Made by a program: the position numbers and the translations under genes
Shown: positions 18,798-26,936 of the stretch, piece after piece
How the letters are laid out: every line of letters begins with the position of its first letter
How positions within the stretch are numbered: position 1 is the stretch's first letter
NCBI GenBank assembly: GCA_965228695.1
Contig: CBDDIB010000002.1
Coordinates: 1,364,001-1,428,000 of the forward strand
Direction: 5' to 3'
Source: JAJFJD01 sp965228695
GTDB taxonomy: Bacteria > Pseudomonadota > Alphaproteobacteria > UBA8366
Length of the DNA stretch: 64,000 bases
The notes under the pieces: model-generated
Seen by the model: the letters and a program-made list of their open reading frames with translations, nothing else
Told to the model about the DNA's origin: nothing
Databases searched by the model: none

Positions 18798-18818
18798 CAA
18801 ATATTCCGTCGAATTTGG

Positions 18819-19046
18819 TTATTCGGCCGCGAGCGGATCGTTCGGTGCGGCGCCGTCCCAGTCGAAACCGGGAAGCTCGAAGGCACCGCGCTTTCCGGTA
18901 AATAGGCCGGGACCCTTGCCGAGGGCGCCTTCGCCGTCGTCGGTATCGACATCCTTGTCGCCCTGAACCGTGACGCACGCGCCGAGCGCCGCGCTGAGTG
19001 CTGCCGCGACCAGGATTTTCCGAACGCCTGAGACTGTCATCTGCAT
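18819..19046 (-). CDS. Small lipoprotein of unknown function
   Basis: A 75-residue protein with a lipoprotein signal: positively charged start, hydrophobic core and the lipobox LGAC, with the lipidated Cys near residue 24. The mature part is short, acidic and glycine-rich (TDDGEGALGKGPGLFTGKRG), without a recognised domain. It probably sits in the periplasm, anchored to a membrane. It is convergent with the TauD gene. Its upstream region on the minus strand contains the structured hairpins at 19148-19389. Confidence 0.65.
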   Translation of the reverse strand: MQMTVSGVRKILVAAALSAALGACVTVQGDKDVDTDDGEGALGKGPGLFTGKRGAFELPGFDWDGAAPNDPLAAE

Positions 19047-19147
19047 GTGTAGGACTTAGGAACCGTGGCGCGTTCTTTAAAGGGCTTTTGTTGGGACTTA
19101 TCGTGATCCATGTGACGTTTCGTCGACAGGTGCGCGCCTCGCGCAAA

Positions 19148-19209
19148 TTCGAGGCCGCGTAGGGGAGAAACGCGGCCTCGAAGGGGAGAACCAGGTTGGT
19201 CAAAACCTG
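19148..19209. other. Structured RNA or DNA element with a 13-bp GC-rich hairpin
   Basis: A perfect 13-bp stem at 19148-19160 and 19170-19182 (arm TTCGAGGCCGCGT) closes a 9-base loop, next to a smaller 6-bp hairpin CAGGTT/AACCTG at 19192-19209. On the minus strand the loop reads TTCTCCCCT and the linker carries CTCCCC, both able to pair with Shine-Dalgarno sequences. There is no strong T-run, so a simple intrinsic terminator is less likely. It lies between two minus-strand lipoprotein genes. Confidence 0.45.
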
Positions 19210-19347
19210 ATAGATAAAATTTTAGCTAAATATCGAAAAAATGCAGTGATACCGGTCACAGACCCAAAAACGTCAGAAATCCGCTAATCCCGGATCGGTG
19301 TCCGGTCGGTGTTGAGGTATCGACAGAAGGGCTGGCTGAAATAGGAA

Positions 19348-19389
19348 ACGGGGCCGCGCGTGGGAGGGGCAAAGGGTGCGCGGCCCCGT
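19348..19389. other. Second GC-rich hairpin with pyrimidine-rich loop
   Basis: A perfect 12-bp stem (arms ACGGGGCCGCGC at 19348-19359 and GCGCGGCCCCGT at 19378-19389) closes an 18-base loop. On the minus strand the loop contains CCCCTCCC, and a CCCCCTC run lies just upstream near 19397-19404. The layout resembles the element at 19148-19209, which suggests related structured RNAs or a paired regulatory element on the minus strand. Confidence 0.4.
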
Positions 19390-19494
19390 CGAAACTGAGG
19401 GGGAGTATAAATGGATACGGGATCGCCGCAGTGACTGGCGTCACTCGGAACCGTTTATTCGGGCGGCCCGGTCGGCGCCTGGCTGGGTGTCTGG

Positions 19495-19977
19495 TCAGCC
19501 GCCAAAATGTTGGCAGCCGCCGGGCTTCCACGTCTTCGCGCTTTCCCGGGCTTGGGTGAGGTCGTCCGGCGTCATGCGCTCGACGAGGTCGCTTCGGAGG
19601 GCGTCGGCGGCCGCAAGCCCGTTTGCCAGGGCCTGCGAATACCAAAGATAGGCCCGCACTGAATCTCGGTCGACCGGCGCCTGGCCGTATCGGTATCGGG
19701 TCGCCATCGTACTCTGCGCCACCGGATGCCCCTTAACGGCGGCGCGGCACAGCCAGGTCCAGGCCCGTTCGGTATCTGTCTCACTGAGATAAAGCGCAAA
19801 TAAGGCGGTGCCGTCGCGGAGGCCTGGGTCGAAGGGATCGGCGGCTTCCGGTCGGTCGTCGTCCGGACCGGCAGATGCCGGTGTTTTTTCCGATGCCGCC
19901 GGAACGCAGCCCGCCGTCAACGACGCTGCGGCGAGCGGCAGAAGGAACCTCGTCGCTTTGATCAATGGGCGGATCAA
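19495..19977 (-). CDS. Sel1-repeat-like lipoprotein
   Basis: A protein of about 160 residues with a lipoprotein signal ending in LTAGC and one or two Sel1/TPR-like repeats: AWTWLCRAAVKGHPVAQSTM and a second helix pair, AYLWYSQALANGLAAA. Such repeats mediate protein contacts at the envelope. The frame is open to an ATG at 20046, but that start overlaps the upstream gene by about 70 bp and puts the signal too far inside. A TTG at 19977 overlaps the upstream TGA as TTGA and gives a normal lipoprotein signal, so it is preferred; another TTG at 19965 is possible. It is probably translationally coupled to the gene at 19974-20279. Confidence 0.65.
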   Translation of the reverse strand: MIRPLIKATRFLLPLAAASLTAGCVPAASEKTPASAGPDDDRPEAADPFDPGLRDGTALFALYLSETDTERAWTWLCRAAVKGHPVAQSTMATRYRYGQAPVDRDSVRAYLWYSQALANGLAAADALRSDLVERMTPDDLTQARESAKTWKPGGCQHFGG

Positions 19978-20279
19978 GAAAATCGCTGTAGCAACCGTCC
20001 GAGATCGGCGGCTGAGGCAATCGTTTCGCAATCGCAGTCGAAACACTGGTATCCGTTCGTGTGTTTCTCGATTCCAAACTCGATGACACCATCGTTGTCC
20101 AGCACGACGAAGACGTCGTTGCCGGTTTGGCTGGAAAATCGCCGCATGCCGGATGCCCGGCCGTTTTTGATCAATGAATCGCCGAGTTCGGTAATGCTTC
20201 GAACGTCGTCGTCGCTAAACAGCGTCTTCCCTCCGCCGGGCACGTCGCTACCGTGCATCGGGATAACTCGAGCCGGCAT
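19974..20279 (-). CDS. Hypothetical protein, 101 residues
   Basis: A small soluble protein that I do not recognise. It has no signal peptide or membrane segment. The C-terminal half has a YQCFDCDCETI segment with three clustered cysteines, which could bind a metal or form disulfides. GAGGGGAGA lies about ten bases before the ATG. Its stop overlaps the probable start of the Sel1-like lipoprotein gene, suggesting a two-gene operon on the minus strand. Confidence 0.6.
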   Translation of the reverse strand: MPARVIPMHGSDVPGGGKTLFSDDDVRSITELGDSLIKNGRASGMRRFSSQTGNDVFVVLDNDGVIEFGIEKHTNGYQCFDCDCETIASAADLGRLLQRFS

Positions 20280-20424
20280 CTTCTCTCCCCTCTTCTCTTT
20301 TTGAGTGCGCCTGCCGGAGGCGCACCCCGAAGATAGATCATCAGTAATACGTCAAAATTGGCGAGGGAAGGGGGAAAATCTTCCCGATCGCCGATTCGGA
20401 AGCAAATTTCCGCGGTGGAGCGGG

Positions 20425-20456
20425 GACAAAAGAAGGGGCGGCCGATGGGCCGCCCC
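20425..20456 (-). terminator. Intrinsic terminator on the minus strand
   Basis: A perfect 9-bp stem, GGGGCGGCC at 20435-20443 and GGCCGCCCC at 20448-20456, has a 4-base loop. Read on the minus strand it is followed by TTCTTTTG at 20434-20427, giving a typical GC hairpin plus T-rich tail. It ends either the candidate small RNA or the GNAT transcript. Confidence 0.65.
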
Positions 20457-20533
20457 AGTTGATGAGCTAAAAAAGGTTTCCGGGAGGAATTGCGATGACA
20501 CCGTCATCGCCCTTTTTGCAGTTGCGAATCTGC
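20425..20533 (-). ncRNA. Candidate small RNA with intrinsic terminator
   Basis: On the minus strand a possible promoter (TTGAAA at 20568-20563, 17-bp spacer, AAATAT at 20545-20540) is followed by hairpins TGCAG/CTGCA and GATGAC/GTCATC. A CCTCCC stretch comes next, then a 9-bp GC hairpin and a T-rich tail. The segment has no ribosome-binding site with a convincing frame. The ends are estimates: start about seven bases after the -10 box, end in the T-rich tail. It could instead be the 3' untranslated region of the GNAT gene upstream. Promoter match is moderate only. Confidence 0.4.
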
Positions 20534-20733
20534 ACCGCGATATTTCACCGCGGCACAAACCGTTTCAAGCAAAAAAAGTGCTTATTTTTTAAGCTTTTAA
20601 TGCGTATTCGCAAGGCAAAGAAACCATACGATCAGGGGCGAAGAGCGACGAAAGATGAAGCCTATGCCCAAATCTTGGGCGCCGCCGCAGCGCCCGCGGT
20701 CGGCGCGGTTTGGCGGAAATTTGCATTTTCCTG

Positions 20734-21333
20734 CTAGCACGGCACTGTGGAGTTGGACACTTCCATGCTTTCGGCATCGCTGCGACCGAGCCATTCGTCG
20801 CGCAGCATGCCGAAGAAGTAGACGTCCGCATGGTCCTGGTCCGACGTGATGGCGTGCCCGCGCAAAATTCCTTCGCAGGTGAATCCCAGCGCTTTGTAAT
20901 TGAACAGGGCGGGCAGGTTGCGCGCGTGCACCGTCCCGTACACCCGGTAGAGGCCCAGCGTATCGAAGAGATAATCGAGCAAACGCGTCCGCGTCTCGAA
21001 CACGGCATTCGTGCCCCAATGACGGCGGTCGCCGATCATGACTTCGGTGCTTGCACGGCCGAGTTCAGGTTCCGTATGCACCTGATAGAAACCGAGCAGC
21101 CGCTCGTCCGACTTATCGAAGATGCCGAGCAGGAAATTCGTGACGTTGTCGAACTGCCGCATGAAACGCAGGAAATCGTTCACCGAGGGGCGCTCCGGTA
21201 ATTCGACATAACGCAGCAATTCGTCGTCGTGAAGCCAGCGGATCAAGCGTCCGGTGACATCGGCCGGGTCAAGCGGGCGCAGAAGGAACCGGTCTGTTTC
21301 CAGTTGAATGGGTTGCTGTGCGGGCGGGCTCAT
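20734..21333 (-). CDS. GNAT family N-acetyltransferase (RimJ/RimL-like)
   Basis: A 199-residue acetyltransferase using acetyl-CoA. The N-terminal ETDRFLLRPLDPAD and the later TEVMIGDRRHWGTNAVFETR form the core beta strands and the acetyl-CoA pyrophosphate-binding turn. VHARNLPALFNYKALGFTCEG is the typical RimJ/RimL-type motif B. The family acts on protein N-termini, antibiotics, polyamines or sugar nucleotides; the substrate is not evident here. The start at 21333 is the only good ATG at the domain boundary. Confidence 0.82.
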   Translation of the reverse strand: MSPPAQQPIQLETDRFLLRPLDPADVTGRLIRWLHDDELLRYVELPERPSVNDFLRFMRQFDNVTNFLLGIFDKSDERLLGFYQVHTEPELGRASTEVMIGDRRHWGTNAVFETRTRLLDYLFDTLGLYRVYGTVHARNLPALFNYKALGFTCEGILRGHAITSDQDHADVYFFGMLRDEWLGRSDAESMEVSNSTVPC

Positions 21334-21532
21334 CTCGTGACCTTGCGCTCAATGAACGTCAACGGTGGGGCTGTCTAGCAGCATAGCATGCAGCGGCGCA
21401 GATCATGTGCGCCCTTGCGGCGAAACGCGCGATATCACGGTGTTGTGTTCGTGATATATGGTAGTCCCATCGCGCGAATATGGCGCTGCGCGCGGTCGAC
21501 CGTGACATCGGAGCGTGATACAGGAGGATGAC

Positions 21533-21799
21533 TTGATTGCACGAAAAGAAGAATTCGCCGACATACGCATCAACTTGGACGGCGGCACCTACGAGGGATG
21601 CACCTTCCGGAACTGCACGTTGTTGTATAGCGGTATGCTGCCGGTAATCCTGAATAAGTGTTTTTTCGAGAATTGCGTTTGGGATTTCATCGGCCCGGCC
21701 GGCAACGCACTGGCCTTCATGCGCGATCTTTATATTGCCGGCGGCGACCAGCGCGAGCAGGTCGAGGATGTGCTCGACAAGATCAAGGTCACCACCTAG
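21533..21799 (+). CDS. Small beta-helix-like hypothetical protein
   Basis: An 88-residue protein without a known name. The frame is open from a GTG at 21515, but the TTG at 21533 lies five bases after a perfect AGGAGG (21522-21527) and is the likely start. The segments INLDGGTYEGCTFRNCTLL and NKCFFENCVWDF have the repeating pattern of short right-handed beta-helix (pentapeptide-like) proteins, with four cysteines in NC and GC steps. The C-terminus is helical (REQVEDVLDKIKV). It is probably cytosolic, function unknown. It is upstream of the UGSC selenoprotein gene on the same strand, 120 bp away. Confidence 0.65.
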   Translation: MIARKEEFADIRINLDGGTYEGCTFRNCTLLYSGMLPVILNKCFFENCVWDFIGPAGNALAFMRDLYIAGGDQREQVEDVLDKIKVTT

Positions 21800-21918
21800 C
21801 GAGGTCGAGACTGATCGAGCCGCGGCAGCGGCCGGACCGGTTTCATGGTATGTTGTGAATAACGGATAAAGTATTGCATCGCCGTCACGGGCGATGCGTC
21901 GAGAGAGGAGACCAAAGC

Positions 21919-23649
21919 ATGAATTCATTGGAAGTTTTCGATCCATCGGGCGCGACGGAGATCACGCGGTTGCACGCGACCCGGCTCGGCTCGCTGGAAG
22001 GCAAGACGGTCGCCATGCTGTCCGACGATATGTGGCAGGCGCATCGCATGATGCCGTTGCTGCGGGAAATGCTGGAAGAGCGTTTCGACGACATCACGAT
22101 CATCCCGGAAACCGAATTTCCGATGGGGAACACCGCGATCGATCGCGACGAGACCGCCGACATGTTCGTCGAACGCGGGGTCGACGCGGTCATTGTCGGA
22201 AACGCCTCCTGAGGCGCCTGCGCAACAGCATGCGGCCGTGCTGCCGCTAGAATCGAAAGCAGGGGCATCCCCACAGTACTACTCACCCGCGAGGATTTCG
22301 TCGGCGTTGTCCGCAACGCGCTCGCCGGTCTCGGATTCGATCAGGACGCGCCGATGGTGACCTTCCCGATCGACCCCTTTCTGGTCGGCAGTGATCTGAC
22401 GCCGATCCGGGAGAATTTCGACGGATTTCTCGACGGACTGATGAAATGGGAAGCGCGCGCCAAGGAAACCGGTGTGCAGGACCCGCCGCGCATGCAGATC
22501 GAGGCGAACGGCTTCGAGGCGGCGCTCGATAAGATGAACCGCCAATTCCTCATGAACACATGGGGGGACGGTCTTCCCTTGACCGCGCCGACCGACGACC
22601 GCATCGACTGGATGCTCAAGGGAACCGATCTGCCGCGGGATCATGTGATCGGCAAGGTCATGCCGCGGGGCGGCATCGCGACCGTCGAGACCATTGCGGT
22701 ATCGCTCGCCATGGCGGGCGGGCGGCCCGAATACCTGCCGGTCATGCTCGCGGCGGTCGAGGCGATCCTCGATCCCGGCATGGAGCATGACAAGTTCCAG
22801 GCGACCTCGGGCAGTACTTTTCCGGTCGTCATCGTCAACGGCCCGATCGCCCAGCAAATACGCCTGAACTCGGGATTCGGGCTGCTCGGTCCGGACCCGC
22901 AGCATCCGGCCGGCGCCAGCATTGGCCGTGCATTGCGGTTGATATTGCAAAATGTGGGCGGTGCATTGCCGGGTGTCGGCACCATGGCGATGTTCGGCGG
23001 CATGCGGTACACGAACGCCGTATTCGCCGAGGATGAGGATGGCTTGCCCGAGGGTTGGTCGCCGGTCTGCACGGACCATCTCGGCCTGCCCGCGGGCAGC
23101 AATGCGGTCACTGTCTATGTGGCGACCGGCGCGTCGAACATCATGCGCCGTGGCGTCGGCAAGGAAGAACCGGACGAGGAAGCCGAGCAAAGCCTGCACC
23201 GTGTCGGTCAGTATTTGCGCAGTCCCAGCCCGCATTACACGCATGGCTGGGCGAAGGGATCGCCCGGTGCGTTGCTGATGTCGCGCGTCGTTGCGAAGCA
23301 GTTGTCCGGTCTCGGCTGGGATAAGGCCAAGATCAAGCAGTTCCTGTGGGGACGGTCCAGCACGCCGGCGGCGGAAATTCGCGAGAACGGCATGAAGCAG
23401 TGGATCGAGGCCGCCGCCGATCCTGAAACGGTGGCGTCGTCCGAGCGGGACCCCTGGCCGATTTCCCGCACGCCGGAACAGATCATCCTCTGCGTTGCGG
23501 GCGGGCATCATCCGACGCATAATTTCTGGATGCAGGGAAACGCGCCCAAGGTCGCCGGCGGGGGAATCAAGCTGCCCGGCGGTTTTGACGCGCTGCTTGC
23601 CGAAGCGGATGAGGATCTCGGATCGGGCGGCGAGTACTGCATGATCTAG
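21919..23649 (+). CDS. UGSC-like selenoprotein with in-frame TGA (Sec98)
   Basis: One coding region of 577 codons broken only by TGA at 22210-22212. The first part (MNSLEVFDPSG to VGNAS) has a strong GAGAGGAG site and ends at the TGA. The same frame stays open through 144 bases before the next ATG at 22354 and on to TAG at 23647. Across the junction it reads VGNAS-U-GACATACGRAAARI, a U-G-x-C motif in the setting of the UGSC family of (seleno)proteins, where the motif is normally U-G-S-C or C-G-S-C; here Ser is Ala. The N-terminal domain (about residues 1-180) carries the motif. The C-terminal domain (about 200-576) is uncharacterised to me. A SECIS-like hairpin follows at 22226-22243. The alternative is a nonsense mutation or two separate genes. 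Confidence 0.85.
22226..22243 (+). promoter_or_regulatory. SECIS-like hairpin for the UGSC-like gene
   Basis: A 7-bp stem, CAGCATG at 22226-22232 and CGTGCTG at 22237-22243 with one G-T wobble, closes the 4-base loop CGGC. The loop begins 21 bases after the last base of the TGA and has G in its first two positions. This agrees with the known bacterial SECIS rules: an apical loop 16-37 bases from UGA with a G among the first two loop bases. Confidence 0.6.
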
Positions 23650-23679
23650 GCCCGGCCATCGGCGCCGAATTGCCAAAGG

Positions 23680-23712
23680 AAAAGCCGGCGGAAAAAGGTT
23701 CCGCCGGCTTTT
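23680..23712. terminator. Bidirectional intrinsic terminator
   Basis: A perfect 14-bp stem, AAAAGCCGGCGGAA at 23680-23693 and TTCCGCCGGCTTTT at 23699-23712, has a 5-base loop and T-runs on both strands. It separates the UGSC-like gene from the convergent chemoreceptor gene and should stop transcripts from both sides. Confidence 0.9.
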
Positions 23713-23737
23713 TTGATGTTTGGCATTCGATGACGAA

Positions 23738-25810
23738 TTACGCCGCGCGCATTTGCGTCAGGAACCCGTCGACCTGGGTCTGCAGGGTGTCGGCCTGCTC
23801 GGAGAGATCGTTCGCGGAGGACAGCACCTGCTGCGCCGCGGTGCCGGTCTCCGACGCTGCTTGGGTAACGGTGGAAATCGTACCGCTGACGGTTTGCGTG
23901 CCGATTGCCGCCTGCTGCGTGTTCTCGGCGATCTCCTGCGTCGCGCTCCCTTGCTCGGAAATGGCCGTCGCAATGGTATCGGTGATGGTGTTGATCTCGC
24001 CGATGGTGCTGCCGATCCCCTCGATCGCCGACACCGCGTCCGAAGTTACCGCCTGCATCTCGGAGATCTGGGAGCTGATATCCTCCGTCGCCTTTGCCGT
24101 TTGCGTCGCCAGGTTCTTCACTTCGGACGCGACGACGGCAAAGCCTTTGCCGGCTTCACCGGCGCGGGCTGCTTCGATAGTAGCGTTCAGGGCCAGCAAG
24201 TTGGTCTGTTCCGCGATGTCGCTGATCAACTCGACGATCTCGCCGATCTTCTGCGCGGCGGACGCCAGGCTTTGCACCGTCTCGTTCGTGCGCTGCGCAT
24301 CTTTGTTCGCCTTACCGGCGATTTCAGCCGATTGAGTGACCTGCCGATTGATCTCATTGACCGACGCCGATAGTTCCTCTGCGGCGGATGCAACCGTCTG
24401 GACATTCGTGGACGCCTCCTCGGATGCCGCCGCCACCGTCGTCGTCTGCTGACTGGCATCGTCGGCCGTTTTAGACATCGATTGCGCCGTCGACGTCAAT
24501 TGAGCCGAGGAAGAGGAAACGGTCTTGACAATCGCGCTCACGCGGCTTTCGAAATCGTCGGCCATCGCGTTCATCGCGGCTTTCTTTTCCGCCGCGACGC
24601 GCTCTTCTTGCGCGGCCTTCTCCGATTCCATCTTCTGCACTTCGATAGCGTTTTGCTTGAAGACCGCGATCGATTGAGCCATGCCGCCGATCTCGTCGCC
24701 GCGGTTCAGCCCCGGAATTTCGACCTCGAGATTGCCCTTCGCCAGGTGATCCATGACATCGACGCTATCGTTGATCGGGCCCGTGATGCCCCAGATGATG
24801 ACGAGCGAGCCGATGACTGTAATCGAAAGCAGTGCGATGGTCGTGGTCAGGATGAGGAAAAACTGGCTCGACGACGCATCTTCGAGATTTTTCAACCGTG
24901 TCGTGAAGTCCGACGCGAGGCGATCCTCCACTGATTTCATGAGGTTGATCTTCTCGGTGATCTTTTGAAACCAGATGCCCGCGTCGACATCGCCGGTACT
25001 TCCCGACGTAACGCTTTCGATGGCGATCTTCCGCATGCGATTGACGTCATCCACGGCCGCACCGCGGACGGTACTCTGATAGAAAGCCACCTGATCGGGT
25101 GTCGCGTTCGATTTGAAGGCGTTGAAAAACACGTCCTGCATTGCGATGAGCTGAATGAATTTCTGGTGGACGGCCGGGGCGAAACGTTGCGCGCCGAAGC
25201 CCGCCGCACCCATGGCGCGCTCGATGCCGATCCGTTCCTTTGCCTCCAAGAACGCGGTGTACCCGACGACGGCATTCGCCACCTCGCCGGTTGTCGCATG
25301 TTTGCTCATGTTGTCGACGATTTTCAGCAGCTTCCCGATGGTTGGCGTGTAGTACTGCGCCATTTGCGCGACCGTGGCGGTTTGACCGGATACGCTGCTG
25401 CGCACCGGCGCGAGTTGCGTCAGCGCCGATGTCGCTTTTTGAATGATGGCGACGATGTCGCTGCCATAAGCTTCGGCATCGAATGATTTGAGCGCCGCCT
25501 TGAACTGCGTGTGACGGCTGTCCGTCTGCGCCTGCTGCTTCGGTAGTTCCGCCCGAAACTTGACGCCTTTGCTGGCGATGAACCCGGCCGACATGCCGCG
25601 TTCCTTCTGTAATTCGTGGACGAGAGCGCTAATCTTCGGCGCTACCACGCCAAGTTCGAGCAGCGCGTGCGTCTCTTTCTGTTCCTGCCATGTGCTGTAG
25701 GTCAGCATCGTGGAGAACAACAGAGCGCCGAGAAAGGGCAGCGCTAATAGTAAGTTGATTCGGCTAGAAATCTTCCAGCCGGATAGGATGGATTTGGACC
25801 AGGCTTTCAT
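23738..25810 (-). CDS. Methyl-accepting chemotaxis protein with NIT sensor domain
   Basis: A 690-residue transmembrane chemoreceptor. TM1 is at about residues 14-36. A long periplasmic NIT (nitrate/nitrite-sensing) helical domain follows at about 45-305, with the family signature LQKERGMSAGFIASKG. TM2 (LTTTIALLSITVIGSLVIIW) is near 317-337, HAMP near 340-390 and the signalling domain to the end. The hairpin tip IVELISDIAEQTNLLALNAT with ARAGEAGKGFAVVASEV is near 523-565. No C-terminal CheR-binding pentapeptide is seen. The start is moved from 25927 to the ATG at 25810, which follows GAGGGGAC and begins just before TM1. No cheW or cheA lies nearby, so it signals to a distant array. Confidence 0.92.
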   Translation of the reverse strand: MKAWSKSILSGWKISSRINLLLALPFLGALLFSTMLTYSTWQEQKETHALLELGVVAPKISALVHELQKERGMSAGFIASKGVKFRAELPKQQAQTDSRHTQFKAALKSFDAEAYGSDIVAIIQKATSALTQLAPVRSSVSGQTATVAQMAQYYTPTIGKLLKIVDNMSKHATTGEVANAVVGYTAFLEAKERIGIERAMGAAGFGAQRFAPAVHQKFIQLIAMQDVFFNAFKSNATPDQVAFYQSTVRGAAVDDVNRMRKIAIESVTSGSTGDVDAGIWFQKITEKINLMKSVEDRLASDFTTRLKNLEDASSSQFFLILTTTIALLSITVIGSLVIIWGITGPINDSVDVMDHLAKGNLEVEIPGLNRGDEIGGMAQSIAVFKQNAIEVQKMESEKAAQEERVAAEKKAAMNAMADDFESRVSAIVKTVSSSSAQLTSTAQSMSKTADDASQQTTTVAAASEEASTNVQTVASAAEELSASVNEINRQVTQSAEIAGKANKDAQRTNETVQSLASAAQKIGEIVELISDIAEQTNLLALNATIEAARAGEAGKGFAVVASEVKNLATQTAKATEDISSQISEMQAVTSDAVSAIEGIGSTIGEINTITDTIATAISEQGSATQEIAENTQQAAIGTQTVSGTISTVTQAASETGTAAQQVLSSANDLSEQADTLQTQVDGFLTQMRAA

Positions 25811-26139
25811 CGATTTGTCCCCTCGAAAACTTTCAAAATCAAACGTCGTCTGTCGCGTAAATTGCGCCGCGAAGAGTTCCGTTCCTAAAAATTGACCGCG
25901 CCGGCGACCGGCGATGCCTTCGGTCAATCGATTGTCTTGCTATAGCGGCATCCGACTGCCGCGTACCCAAGATTGAATTGAATTTATCTAGAAAGAATTA
26001 AAACTGATGAAAAATTGCGCATAATGCCCAAAAAATAGGCGTGCAACGTGATTTTATTCACAACTAATTATAGAATAACATCTAAAATATTTGTGTTATG
26101 AGGGTGTTTTGGGTTGTATAGACTGGCGGATTTATTTTG
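25811..26139. other. AT-rich intergenic region upstream of the chemoreceptor
   Basis: About 330 bp, strikingly AT-rich from 25975 to 26110 compared with its surroundings, and without a gene. It must hold the chemoreceptor promoter on the minus strand and the 3' end of the Zn-peptidase transcript. I could not single out one promoter among several AT-rich candidates. Confidence 0.45.
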
Positions 26140-26835
26140 TCAGCGGATCAATGCGCGCAGCCAGGTCGTCACGTTCAACAAGCTGCTAAGGGCCGCCGCA
26201 ACATAGGTGAAGGCGCATGCCTTTAAAATCCGGTTTGCCTCGGGCATGTCTTCCCGGGGCAGATAGCCGCCTCCTTCGAGGATCGGCAGAGCCTTGTTGA
26301 AGCTGGCGTCCCACTCCACCGGCAGGGTGGAAAGATGCACGACGGTTTTGATCGCGGTCGACAGAAATCCGGCGAGGAAGACCAGCAAGGCGAGGGCCGG
26401 AATCCCGGTCATCAGACCGGCGAGCGGACTCAACACCATGGCGCCGATCCCAATCCGGTCGGTCACGGCGGTCAATCGCACCAGGCTGTTTCGCCGCCGG
26501 AGCTTCGGGTCGTTGTCCCGGTCCTGAATTGCGTGTCCAACTTCATGCGCTGCGGTGACCACCGCGGTCAGGCTCCGGCCATGCATGTTCGCCGGGCCGA
26601 GCCGAACGGCCTTGTCGTTCGGGTCGTAATGGTCTTTTCCCTCTTCCGTCTCCTCGACGCGAACTTGCGACAGGTTCAGTTGATCCAGCAAATGCGCCGC
26701 CAATTCACCGCCGGTGCCCGGAAAATCGGTGCGCTCCTGGCCGTTCCGGCGCAAAACACGCTTGGTCCAAATTGCCGGACCGAAGATAAGCGCCAGAACA
26801 CCGCAAATCAGAAGGACAGCGAGGATGATTGGCAT
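26140..26835 (-). CDS. Neutral zinc metallopeptidase (YugP family), membrane-bound
   Basis: A 231-residue integral membrane peptidase of the zinc peptidase family 2. The catalytic HEVGHAIQ motif supplies two zinc-binding His and the catalytic Glu. VVHLSTLPVEWDASFNKAL after the membrane segments is the second conserved family block and probably gives the third ligand. Hydrophobic segments lie at residues 1-24, about 132-165 and at the C-terminus. The length fits the family. The function is not established; it may process membrane proteins. It is followed after about 100 bp by a GT87 gene on the same strand, oriented upstream of it. Confidence 0.85.
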   Translation of the reverse strand: MPIILAVLLICGVLALIFGPAIWTKRVLRRNGQERTDFPGTGGELAAHLLDQLNLSQVRVEETEEGKDHYDPNDKAVRLGPANMHGRSLTAVVTAAHEVGHAIQDRDNDPKLRRRNSLVRLTAVTDRIGIGAMVLSPLAGLMTGIPALALLVFLAGFLSTAIKTVVHLSTLPVEWDASFNKALPILEGGGYLPREDMPEANRILKACAFTYVAAALSSLLNVTTWLRALIR

Positions 26836-26936
26836 GGTTTCACCAGTCTTCGGGTGGCGGTTTTGAGTCCCGAACCGTACAAACTATGTGGGGCCGTCCC
26901 GCCGAATTTCTACGCAGCCTTGTCGGTTCCGACTGC

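Noticed and set aside
20305..20592. 95-codon plus-strand frame in the gap after the 101-residue gene
   Set aside because: It runs through the terminator hairpin and candidate small RNA, has no ribosome-binding site and no protein-like pattern.
22210..22212. Reading the TGA as a real stop and annotating two genes
   Set aside because: The second frame would start without a ribosome-binding site in the middle of a conserved domain, and the stretch between is coding-like; selenocysteine fits better.
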